Origin: Nocardia cyriacigeorgica
Lineage (GTDB): Bacteria > Actinomycetota > Actinomycetes > Mycobacteriales > Mycobacteriaceae
Direction of reading: 5' to 3'
DNA: 41,592 bases
NCBI RefSeq assembly: GCF_010858045.1
Contig: NZ_JAAGVC010000045.1
Coordinates: 1 to 41,592 of the forward strand
A program made the position numbers and the translations under genes. Below, piece by piece: positions 1 through 6,553 of the stretch. Every line of letters begins with the position of its first letter. Within the stretch, counting starts at the first letter, position 1. Under the pieces are notes generated by a model that was not told where the DNA came from, did not search any database, and saw only the letters and a list, made by a program, of their open reading frames with translations.

Positions 1-281
1 GTGCAGGACCCGGCGGTGCGGGCGTGTCTCATGCCGTGCGGGCACGCAACCAGGTTTGCCAGGCGGTGATCAGGTCTGCGCCTACCTCGCCGACACTCAC
101 GACGACGCCCGCCTCGTCGCCCTCTATCGCCGCCTCGCCACCGGCCCGCAGACCCCCGTCACCGAAGACGCGGCAATGCGCGAGATCCTCGGCGTCGGCC
201 GCGCAGAACTGATCACCGCCTGGCAAACCTGGTTGCGTGCCCGCACGGCATGAGACACGCCCGCACCGCCGGGTCCTGCAC
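1..281. repeat. Long inverted repeat at window edge (arms 1-81 and 201-281)
   Basis: Bases 1-73 are the exact reverse complement of 209-281. After one mismatch (74/208) pairing continues for 7 bases (75-81 with 201-207, TCTGCGC/GCGCAGA), then stops. The right arm is the natural 3' end of the reading frame ending at 253; the left arm is its flipped copy abutting the window edge. A fold-back primed by the 7-base microhomology, as in chimeric reads or contig ends, explains this best. A genuine palindrome with a 119-base loop cannot be excluded. Confidence 0.9.
74..253 (+). CDS. C-terminal fragment of a putative zinc metallopeptidase (5' end missing)
   Basis: The frame is open through the left edge, but bases before about 74 are the inverted copy of the gene's own 3' end, so only about 59 C-terminal residues look authentic. 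They carry a conserved-looking layout: C-x-Y-L-A-D, then L-V-A-L-Y-R-R, an acidic D-A-A-M-R-E segment, and a final W-Q-T-W-L. Actinobacterial gluzincin-like putative peptidases commonly end this way, with a Cys/Ile helix followed by LYR and G-x-x-x-x-x-F-x-x-x-W. The gene sits directly before pimB', where mycobacteria carry the hypothetical Rv2189c. The catalytic HExxH region would lie outside the window, so the family call is inference. Confidence 0.45.
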   Translation, partial: VCAYLADTHDDARLVALYRRLATGPQTPVTEDAAMREILGVGRAELITAWQTWLRARTA

Positions 282-381
282 CGAGCACCGACGCCAGTCG
301 CGGAGTCCGCCAGCGTCACCGGCTGCACAACGGCGACGCGTGGTCGCCCGCGCTGCTGGACGCAGCGCCGAACAAACACAG

Positions 382-387
382 TAGGTT
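382..387 (+). promoter_or_regulatory. -10 hexamer of a leaderless promoter for pimB'
   Basis: TAGGTT lies 7 bases before ATG 395. It fits the actinobacterial TAnnnT -10 consensus and would start transcription at the start codon. This supports ATG 395 over TTG 386. Confidence 0.6.
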
Positions 388-394
388 GTTGGGT

Positions 395-1522
395 ATGGCT
401 CGAACTCTGCTGGTTACCAATGATTTCCCGCCGCGTCCCGGGGGTATCCAGTCGTATCTGCAGGCATTGGCCGGGCAGCTGCCGCCGGATGATCTGGTGG
501 TCTATGCGCCGCGGTGGCGGGGCGATAGTCATGTGAAGTTCGATGCCGAGCAGAAATTCCAGGTGGTGCGCCATCCGACCACGTTGATGCTGCCCACCCC
601 GCTGGTGATGCGGCGCGCGGCGAAACTGTTGCGCAGCGAGAACTGTGACACCGTCTGGTTCGGGGCGGCGGCGCCGCTGGCGTTGATGTCGCCGGTGCTG
701 CGCAAGGCGGGTGCCGAACGCATTCTGGCCAGCACGCACGGGCATGAGGTCGGCTGGTCGATGCTGCCCGCGGCCAGGCAGGCGTTGCGGGTGATCGGTG
801 AGCAGACCGATGTGGTCACCTACGTCAGCAAGTACACCCGGGCCCGGTTCTCGGCGGCGTTCGGCCCGAATGCGGCGCTGGAGTATCTGCCGCCGGGTGT
901 CGACCCGGATGTGTTCCGTCCCGATCCGGCCGCGCGCGCCGAGTTGCGGCAGCGCTACGGGCTCGGTGATCGGCCGACGATCCTGTGCCTGTCGCGGCTG
1001 GTGCCACGCAAGGGCCAGGACGCGCTGATCGTGGCGATGCTCCAGATTCGGGAACGGGTGGACGATGCGGTGCTCGTCATCGCGGGTGGTGGCCCGTACG
1101 AGGAGAAGCTGCGCGCGCTCGCCGAGGCGCTCGGCGTCGCCGATTCGGTCGTGTTCACCGGACGGGTGCGTTCGGACGAGCTGGCCGCCCACCACACCCT
1201 GGCCGATGTGTTCGCCATGCCCGCCCGCACCCGCGGCGCCGGCCTGGACGTGGAGGGCCTCGGCATCGTCTATCTCGAGGCATCGGCCTCCGGTGTCCCC
1301 GTCGTGGCCGGACGTTCCGGCGGCGCACCGGAAACCGTCATCGAAGGCAAGACCGGCCGCGTGGTCGACGGCCGCAAGATCGACCAGATCGTCGATGCCC
1401 TCGTCGGCATCCTCGCCGATCCCGAGGCCGCGGCCCGCATGGGTGCGGCCGGCCGCCAATGGGTCGAACAGCAATGGCGTTGGGACACCCTCGGCGCACG
1501 CCTGCGCCAACTGCTGAGCTAG
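395..1522 (+). CDS. pimB: GDP-mannose-dependent phosphatidylinositol-monomannoside mannosyltransferase PimB'
   Basis: This is a 375-residue GT-B glycosyltransferase of family GT4. It is expected to add the second mannose, from GDP-mannose, to phosphatidylinositol monomannoside at the cytoplasmic face of the membrane, feeding PIM, LM and LAM synthesis. The N-terminus has the family's nucleotide-fold start followed by F-P-P-R-P-G-G-I-Q-S-Y. The C-terminal domain has the retaining-GT4 EX7E motif at Glu287 and Glu295 (E-G-L-G-I-V-Y-L-E), then G-G-A-P-E. Length and start match mycobacterial PimB' (Rv2188c). ATG 395 is preferred over the in-frame TTG 386 because of the -10 hexamer at 382-387. The following genes keep the order found downstream of Rv2188c. 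Confidence 0.93.
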   Translation: MARTLLVTNDFPPRPGGIQSYLQALAGQLPPDDLVVYAPRWRGDSHVKFDAEQKFQVVRHPTTLMLPTPLVMRRAAKLLRSENCDTVWFGAAAPLALMSPVLRKAGAERILASTHGHEVGWSMLPAARQALRVIGEQTDVVTYVSKYTRARFSAAFGPNAALEYLPPGVDPDVFRPDPAARAELRQRYGLGDRPTILCLSRLVPRKGQDALIVAMLQIRERVDDAVLVIAGGGPYEEKLRALAEALGVADSVVFTGRVRSDELAAHHTLADVFAMPARTRGAGLDVEGLGIVYLEASASGVPVVAGRSGGAPETVIEGKTGRVVDGRKIDQIVDALVGILADPEAAARMGAAGRQWVEQQWRWDTLGARLRQLLS

Positions 1523-1539
1523 CGGTCCGCGGCGCGCTG

Positions 1540-1545
1540 TACGCT
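1540..1545 (+). promoter_or_regulatory. -10 hexamer, leaderless promoter for SRPBCC gene
   Basis: TACGCT lies 7 bases before GTG 1553, fitting TAnnnT spacing for a leaderless transcript. It separates this block transcriptionally from pimB'. Confidence 0.55.
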
Positions 1546-1552
1546 CAGGCGC

Positions 1553-1936
1553 GTGAGCAGTATCCAGGTCGCAGATCAGACGTTCGTCGCCGCCTCCGGC
1601 GCGGCGGTCGGTGAGTTGCTCTCGGCGCCGGGCAGATGGCGGCGCTGGTGGCCGGATCTGACGTTGGACGTGCGAGAAGACCGTGGCGACAAGGGAATCC
1701 GCTGGACCGTCGGCGGCGCGCTGACCGGCAGCATGGAGGTGTGGCTGGAACCCTCGCTGGACGGGGTGATCCTGCACTATTTCCTGCATGCCGAGCCGAC
1801 GCGCCCGATCGAACCGCGCAAACTGGCCGCGGCCAACCATGCGCGCCGGGTCGCGGGTAAGAAGATGTCGTTCGAGGTGAAGTCCCGGTTGGAGGCCGAT
1901 CGCCCGGCCGGGGTCGCCCCGCAGCTCACGTCCTGA
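1553..1936 (+). CDS. SRPBCC / polyketide-cyclase-like protein, Rv2186c type
   Basis: This 127-residue protein has features of a START/SRPBCC lipid-binding fold: an N-terminal strand, a helix ending W-R-R-W-W-P-D-L, then alternating strands with a Trp-rich core (G-I-R-W-T-V-G-G) and H-Y-F-L-H-A. No catalytic residues can be assigned. It sits between pimB' and a second SRPBCC gene in the order of Rv2188c, Rv2186c and Rv2185c. Function is unknown; binding of a hydrophobic ligand is the usual role of the fold. The C-terminus is basic, then low in complexity. GTG 1553 is set by the upstream -10 hexamer. Confidence 0.75.
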   Translation: MSSIQVADQTFVAASGAAVGELLSAPGRWRRWWPDLTLDVREDRGDKGIRWTVGGALTGSMEVWLEPSLDGVILHYFLHAEPTRPIEPRKLAAANHARRVAGKKMSFEVKSRLEADRPAGVAPQLTS

Positions 1937-1981
1937 CGTTTCACCGCCAGCATCGTCGCCGGAAAGGAACCGTTCACCGTC

Positions 1982-2419
1982 ATGGCCGACCGGACCCAGA
2001 GATCGATCGTCATCGCGGCCCCGTCGCAGCAGGTGATGTCCGTCATCGCCGATCTGGCCTCCTACCCGGAGTGGGTGTCGGCGGCGAAGTCGGTGGAGGT
2101 GCTCGAATCCGGTCCCGACGGTCGCGCCCGCACCGCGCGCTTCGTGCTCGACGCCGGCGTCGTCAAGGACACCTACGTGCTGTCCTACACCTGGCGGCCG
2201 GACGGTAAGGCCGTCACCTGGACCCTGCTCAGCGGTGACCTGCAGAAAGCCCAGGACGGCAGCTACGAATTGGTCGATCTGCCCGACGGCGGCACCGAGG
2301 TGATCTATCAGCTCACGGTGGACCTGAACATCCCGATGATCGGCATGTTCAAACGCAAAGCCGAGAAGGTGATCACCGATACCGCGTTGAAGGAGCTGAA
2401 GAAACGGGTCGAAGGCTGA
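1982..2419 (+). CDS. SRPBCC family protein, Rv2185c (TB16.3) type
   Basis: This 145-residue single-domain SRPBCC protein begins with a typical I-V-I-A-A-P strand, then a V-M-S-V-I-A-D-L-A-S-Y-P-E-W helix, and ends in a long amphipathic helix rich in Lys and Glu that would close the ligand cavity. Homologues are annotated as cyclase/dehydrase or cold-shock-induced (TB16.3), without proven chemistry. The start is ATG 1982, preceded by a purine-rich AAAGGAA about 12 bases upstream. Its TGA (2417-2419) overlaps the proposed CTG start of the ATPase gene, so translation is probably coupled. Confidence 0.8.
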   Translation: MADRTQRSIVIAAPSQQVMSVIADLASYPEWVSAAKSVEVLESGPDGRARTARFVLDAGVVKDTYVLSYTWRPDGKAVTWTLLSGDLQKAQDGSYELVDLPDGGTEVIYQLTVDLNIPMIGMFKRKAEKVITDTALKELKKRVEG

Positions 2420-3765
2420 CCGGGCACGGCGCCGGCCGGGGCGGAGGCCACCGCACTCGCGTCGAGCTGTTCATCGGCAAGGGCGGCGTCGGCAAGACCA
2501 CGCTGGCCTGTGCTACCGCGATGTCCTACGCGCGGGCGGGCGCGCGGGTGCTGGTCGCATCGCTGGATCAGGCCCATTCGCTCGGCGACGCCCTGGGTTT
2601 CCGTTTCCCGCACGATCCGGGCACCGTCGCGGGCATCACCACGGTGGTGCCCGGTCTCGAGGTGATCGAGATCGATTCGCTGGCTCTGCTCGAGGACCGG
2701 TTCCGTGAGATCACCCGGCTGTTGTCGGCCGATACCGGCCACGATCACGGCATCGATCTCGGTGCGCTGGATCCGGCCGAACTCACCGGATTGCCCGGCG
2801 TGCAGGAACTGCTGATGCTGGTGGAGATCACCGAGTACGCCGGCGAGCACGAGTGGGACGTCATCGTGGTGGACTGCCCGCCCTCGGCCGACATGCTCCG
2901 CATCGTCACCGCGCCCGACACCCTGCTCGGCTATCTGGACCGGGTGTGGCCACCGCACGCGCGGGCCATGAGCAGTATCGGCACCGATCTGCGGCGGGTG
3001 GTGCTGGCGACGACCGTGCAGCGCATCGTCGCGGCGGTGACCGAGGTGCGTGATCTGCTGGCCGATCACGAGCGCACCGGCGCACGCCTGATCACCGTCG
3101 CCGAGCGGGTGGCGGTGGCCGAATCGGCGCGGGTGCGTTCGGCGGCGGCGCTGCTGGGCTTGCGCCTGGATGCCGTGGTGGTGAACAAGGTGCTGCCCGC
3201 GGTGCCCGAACCGAGCGGCCCGGCCGACGCCGCGCATCCCGCGGTGCACTGGTATCAGAACCGGCGCGCCGAGCAGCACGATGTGATCGCCGGGCTGCGC
3301 CGGGCGATGCCCGAGGTCCCGGTGCTGGTGGCCGCGCACACCGGGCCGGAACCGGTGGGTGTCGGTTCGCTGGCGGCGCTGTCGTACGCGGTGGATGCGG
3401 CCGCGCCGGCCGCCGCCCCCACCGGCGGCGCGGCGCGCGGCGAGGCCGCGGAACTCGACACGGGCCCGGTCCTGGGCAACAATCCGGCGGAGGGCGGCAC
3501 ACGGTCGGGCGAACCGATGGTTCGGTTGGAATCGGGGGCCGGGCTGCATTCGGTGTACGCGATGCGGATGCATCTGCCGGTCGCCGACCCGGCGACGTTG
3601 CGGCTGGGACGAGTGGAGGACGATTTGATCGTGGGAGCGGACGGGGTCAGGCGCCGGGTGCGGCTGGCGCCGGTGTTGCGGCGGTGCACGGTCGCCGCCG
3701 CCGAACTCGACGGCGGATATCTCATCGTCCGCTTCCAGCCCGACCCGGAGGTGTGGCCGCTGTGA
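2416..3765 (+). CDS. ArsA/GET3-like ATPase, Rv2184c type, apparently with a CTG start
   Basis: From 2416 the frame encodes 449 residues. A deviant Walker A motif, G-K-G-G-V-G-K-T-T, lies at about residues 21-29, and D-C-P-P-S-A-D around residue 154 resembles the switch region of ArsA/GET3 ATPases. After a low-complexity Pro/Ala/Gly linker (about 325-360), the last 80 residues match the small ArsA C-terminal HSP20-like domain in layout. No ATG, GTG or TTG precedes the Walker A motif in this frame; the first canonical start, ATG 2521, would delete it. CTG 2416, overlapping the upstream TGA as CTGA, is the only plausible start seen. Substrate is unknown; arsenite transport is unlikely without ars genes. 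The 3' end overlaps the next gene by GTGA. Confidence 0.82.
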   Translation: MTGHGAGRGGGHRTRVELFIGKGGVGKTTLACATAMSYARAGARVLVASLDQAHSLGDALGFRFPHDPGTVAGITTVVPGLEVIEIDSLALLEDRFREITRLLSADTGHDHGIDLGALDPAELTGLPGVQELLMLVEITEYAGEHEWDVIVVDCPPSADMLRIVTAPDTLLGYLDRVWPPHARAMSSIGTDLRRVVLATTVQRIVAAVTEVRDLLADHERTGARLITVAERVAVAESARVRSAAALLGLRLDAVVVNKVLPAVPEPSGPADAAHPAVHWYQNRRAEQHDVIAGLRRAMPEVPVLVAAHTGPEPVGVGSLAALSYAVDAAAPAAAPTGGAARGEAAELDTGPVLGNNPAEGGTRSGEPMVRLESGAGLHSVYAMRMHLPVADPATLRLGRVEDDLIVGADGVRRRVRLAPVLRRCTVAAAELDGGYLIVRFQPDPEVWPL

Positions 3766-4325
3766 CCGCCACCGCCGAACCCGACGGTCTCGCCGAATTC
3801 GCCGCCGAACTCAAACTGCTCGCCGAAGCCGTCCTGGAACGGGTCGAACCGGTACTGCGCCGGGCCGCGGCCGACGGCAAACCCGAATGGGACAACTGCA
3901 GCTGGTGCCCGGTGTGCGCGGCGGCGGCCCTGGTGCGCGGCGAACAGCACGATGTGCTCTCGGCCATCGCCGATCACGGCACCGCGATCGTCACGGTGTT
4001 GCGGGAGGCGCTGGCGGGTGTGCCGGTGGAGCCGGTGATGCCCGACGGCACGGAACCCGGTGTGCGGCATCGTCATCACGCCGATGCCGTCCGCGACGAC
4101 ATCCGCAGCGGCGGAACGCCCGCGGGCAGTGCACCGAGCACACCCGCCGGCGCCGACGAGACCGGCGGCACCAGCGGCCGTTCCGGCGCACCACAGCCCG
4201 CGACCGGTCCGAGTTCTGCCGTATCCGGGTCCGACGCCGATCAGCGCGCGAGCACAGCGGACGCGGGCGGGGGCAAGCGCACTCGATCCCGCTACGTCGG
4301 CATCCCAGTGACGATCAAGACATGA
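3762..4325 (+). CDS. Conserved hypothetical protein with CxxCxxC motif, Rv2183c type
   Basis: This 187-residue protein starts at GTG 3762, overlapping the ATPase stop by four bases, and ends overlapping the kinase start by ATGA. Residues 1-85 are helical and contain W-D-N-C-S-W-C-P-V-C (Cys46, 49, 52), a compact possible metal site. The rest is low-complexity Gly/Ala/Thr/Ser/Asp, probably disordered, ending in a basic K-R-T-R-S-R-Y. The same gene order occurs around Rv2183c. Tight coupling to the ATPase suggests a partner or adaptor, but this is inference. I cannot assign a function. Confidence 0.75.
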   Translation: MTATAEPDGLAEFAAELKLLAEAVLERVEPVLRRAAADGKPEWDNCSWCPVCAAAALVRGEQHDVLSAIADHGTAIVTVLREALAGVPVEPVMPDGTEPGVRHRHHADAVRDDIRSGGTPAGSAPSTPAGADETGGTSGRSGAPQPATGPSSAVSGSDADQRASTADAGGGKRTRSRYVGIPVTIKT

Positions 4326-5332
4326 CCGGACCGGCGGCGGGTTCGCACCCACTGACCGTCGGAATCGACGTCGGCGGCACCAATATTCGTGCCTCGGTGG
4401 TCGACAGCGAGGGTTCGGTGCTCGACACCGTGCAGGCCCCCACCCCGCATTCGGCGCGCGCGCTCGAGGAGGCGATCGACCGCGCGGTGCGGGAACTCGC
4501 CGGCCGCCATCGCATCGACGCGGTGGGCCTCGCGGTGGCCGGATTCGTCAACGGCGATCACACCACCGTCCGGTTCGCGCCGCATCTGCCCTGGCAGGAC
4601 GCGCCCGTCGCGCAGCGGCTCACCGACCGGCTCGGTCTGCCGGTGCTGCTGGAGCACGACGCCAATGCCGCGATGTGGGCCGAATACCGGTTCGGTGCGG
4701 CGGCGGGCGGACACAACGTGGTGCTCGTCGCGATCGGCACCGGCATCGGCGCCGCTCTGCTGATCGACGGCAAGCTCTATCGCGGGACGCACGGCATCGC
4801 GCCCGAACTCGGGCATCTGCAGGTGGTTCCGGCCGGCCGCGCCTGCGCGTGCGGCAAACGCGGCTGCTGGGAGCGCTACTGCAGCGGGACGGCGCTGGCC
4901 GATACCGCGATCGAATTGCTCGCCACCGATCCGGGCCCGTCGTTGCTGGCCAGAGAGGTGCTGCGGGATCCGGGTTCGCTCACCGGCCGTCGGGTCGCGG
5001 GCGCGGCCCAGGACGGTGATCCGCTCGCACTGCGCGCCATGACCGATTTCGCCCGCTGGCTCGGACTCGGTCTGGCCTTCGTCGCCGACATCTTCGACCC
5101 GGACCTGATCGTCATCGCGGGCGGGGTGAGCAGTTCGGCGCCGCTGTTCCTCGACGACGCCCGTGAGGAGTACGCCGCCACGCTCACCGGCCGCGGGCAC
5201 CGGCCACTCGCCCGTATCCGCACCACCCAGCTCGGGGAAGCCGCGGGCATGATCGGCGTCGCGGAGATGGCTCGCGCCGCCCTCGCCGCACCCGGCGGGG
5301 ACATCTCCTCGGTCGCGCACATCAGCCGCTGA
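4322..5332 (+). CDS. ROK-family glucokinase-like sugar kinase
   Basis: This 336-residue ROK kinase has the phosphate-binding motif D-V-G-G-T-N-I-R near residues 17-24 and catalytic L-E-H-D-A-N-A-A near 112-119. It also has I-G-T-G-I-G-A and the ROK metal signature E-L-G-H-L followed by C-A-C-G-K-R-G-C-W-E. A Zn-binding His/Cys3 set is therefore intact. The expected reaction is ATP-dependent phosphorylation of glucose or a related hexose in the cytosol; the exact sugar cannot be read from sequence. ATG 4322 overlaps the previous stop (ATGA), so it is co-translated with the ATPase block. A ROK kinase at this position is an odd partner for an ArsA-like ATPase. Confidence 0.88.
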   Translation: MTGPAAGSHPLTVGIDVGGTNIRASVVDSEGSVLDTVQAPTPHSARALEEAIDRAVRELAGRHRIDAVGLAVAGFVNGDHTTVRFAPHLPWQDAPVAQRLTDRLGLPVLLEHDANAAMWAEYRFGAAAGGHNVVLVAIGTGIGAALLIDGKLYRGTHGIAPELGHLQVVPAGRACACGKRGCWERYCSGTALADTAIELLATDPGPSLLAREVLRDPGSLTGRRVAGAAQDGDPLALRAMTDFARWLGLGLAFVADIFDPDLIVIAGGVSSSAPLFLDDAREEYAATLTGRGHRPLARIRTTQLGEAAGMIGVAEMARAALAAPGGDISSVAHISR

Positions 5333-5490
5333 GCATTCGCCGAGCACCGCGGCGGGCACACCCGCAGCAAACCGCGTCGGTGGCTCCCCGCGCGCACCGC
5401 CGGACTCGGCCCGGTGTCACGGAAGGCCCGTCAGCACCCTGCACCAGGCCGCACCGCGCCGACGCGGTGTGGTGAGATTCGCCTCTGCGC

Positions 5491-5520
5491 TTGGATGTGA
5501 TCTGCGTCCAGCGGTAAAGT
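5491..5520 (+). promoter_or_regulatory. Putative promoter for the acyltransferase gene
   Basis: TTGGAT (5491-5496) and TAAAGT (5515-5520) are separated by 18 bases, giving a start near 5527 and a leader of about 45 bases. The rest of the 240-base gap 5333-5572 shows nothing else recognisable. Confidence 0.4.
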
Positions 5521-5572
5521 CGGCAACCGAGAGGTGCCCGCCTACGATCCCGCTCCCGGGGGTAAGGACGTC

Positions 5573-6298
5573 ATGTTCTACTGGCTGCTGAAGTACGTGC
5601 TGATCGGCCCGCTCATCCACATCTACAACCGGCCAACGGTAGAAGGCGTGGAGAACATTCCCGCCGACGGCGCAGCCATCCTCGCCGGTAACCACCTCTC
5701 CTTCGCGGACTGGTTGTTCGCGCCGCTGATGAGCCCGCGCCGGATCAACTACCTGGCCAAGGCCGAATACTTCAACACCCCCGGATTCAAGGGCAGGCTG
5801 CAGAAGTTCTTCTTCAGCGGCACCGGCCAGTACCCGATCGACCGCAGCGGGGCCAGCGCCGCCGAGGACGCTCTCAACGCCGCCCGCAAACTCATCGATC
5901 AGGGTCGGCTGGTCGGCCTCTACCCGGAGGGCACCCGCTCCCCCGACGGCCGCCTCTACAAGGGCAAGACCGGTATGGCGCGCCTGGCGCTGGAGACCGG
6001 TGTCCCCGTCATCCCGGTCGCGGTGATCGGCACCGACGAGGTGAGCCCGCCCGGACCGTTCCGCTGGCGCCGCCGCAAGGTCACCGTCAAGTTCGGTGCC
6101 CCCATCGATTTCTCCCGCTACGAAGGCATGGGCGGCAACCGCTTCGTCGAACGCGCCGTCACCGACGAGGTCATGTACGAACTCATGCGGCTGAGCGGCC
6201 AGGAGTACGTCGACGTCTACGCCGCCAGCCTGAAGAAGGGCGTCCCGTCCGGCTCGGCGCCCGAAGCCACCCGCATCCCCGAAACCGCCGCGAGCTGA
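5573..6298 (+). CDS. 1-acyl-sn-glycerol-3-phosphate acyltransferase family protein (PlsC-like, Rv2182c type)
   Basis: This 241-residue membrane-associated acyltransferase has the four PlsC/LPLAT blocks: N-H-L-S-F-A-D (NHx4D, catalytic His and Asp, residues 39-45), a middle block after K-A-E-Y-F, Y-P-E-G-T-R-S-P-D-G (glycerol-phosphate binding), and V-P-V-I-P-V-A. It probably acylates lysophosphatidate or a related lysophospholipid at the inner membrane; the acceptor is not certain from sequence. ATG 5573 is preferred over GTG 5534 because homologues begin near here with an aromatic, hydrophobic helix and AAGGA lies 8-9 bases upstream. It closes the conserved block that begins with pimB'. A hairpin terminator follows. 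Confidence 0.9.
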   Translation: MFYWLLKYVLIGPLIHIYNRPTVEGVENIPADGAAILAGNHLSFADWLFAPLMSPRRINYLAKAEYFNTPGFKGRLQKFFFSGTGQYPIDRSGASAAEDALNAARKLIDQGRLVGLYPEGTRSPDGRLYKGKTGMARLALETGVPVIPVAVIGTDEVSPPGPFRWRRRKVTVKFGAPIDFSRYEGMGGNRFVERAVTDEVMYELMRLSGQEYVDVYAASLKKGVPSGSAPEATRIPETAAS

Positions 6299-6333
6299 GT
6301 CCAACCCGCTACCCCTCGGTGTCGTGCTAGCGC

Positions 6334-6362
6334 CGAAAAGGCCGACGTGCCCGGCCTTTTCG
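6334..6362. terminator. Hairpin terminator, probably bidirectional
   Basis: A perfect 11-base stem (CGAAAAGGCCG / CGGCCTTTTCG) with a 7-base loop lies between the acyltransferase stop (6298) and the 3' end of the minus-strand small ORF (6377). A-rich and T-rich halves on the stem suit termination in both directions. Confidence 0.75.
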
Positions 6363-6376
6363 CCGAATGAGCTCGG

Positions 6377-6553
6377 TCACAGCCCAGCCGCAGGAACGGC
6401 ATCGACGTCGTGCTCGAAGCCGATGAACGCGGCAACTTCCATGCGGCCGCCGGGCACCGGCTGAATACGCTTCGCCTTGCGCGGAAGTCGTTGACCCAGC
6501 CGACGACGCGCGTTCACATTGCGTTGCCCCGGCTGCGTCATGGTCGACGCCAT
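6377..6553 (-). CDS. Small basic protein, 58 residues, unrecognised
   Basis: The minus-strand frame from ATG 6553 encodes a basic N-terminal half (R-R-R-L-G-Q-R-L-P-R-K-A-K-R) and an uncharged or acidic C-terminal half (E-V-A-A-F-I-G-F-E-H-D-V-D). A good Shine-Dalgarno sequence (GCGGAG, 7 bases spacing) precedes the start, and a hairpin terminator lies 14 bases past the stop. These flanking signals argue it is real rather than a shadow of the phosphatase start, although its third-position GC is lower than that of neighbouring genes. Its 5' end overlaps the divergent phosphatase start codon at 6552. I do not recognise the family. Confidence 0.5.
   Translation of the reverse strand: MASTMTQPGQRNVNARRRLGQRLPRKAKRIQPVPGGRMEVAAFIGFEHDVDAVPAAGL

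Noticed and set aside
29..1840. 603-codon minus-strand open frame opposite pimB'
   Set aside because: It is antisense to a clear glycosyltransferase, is His/Arg/Ala/Gly-rich and has no motif. Such frames arise from G/C-biased third codon positions. The same applies to long frames at 2308-3573, 28170-30152, 31133-32914 and 35236-37545 on the minus strand.
4876..5397. Minus-strand ORFs opposite the ROK kinase and its 3' gap
   Set aside because: Ser/Arg/Ala/Pro-rich shadows with no start signals.
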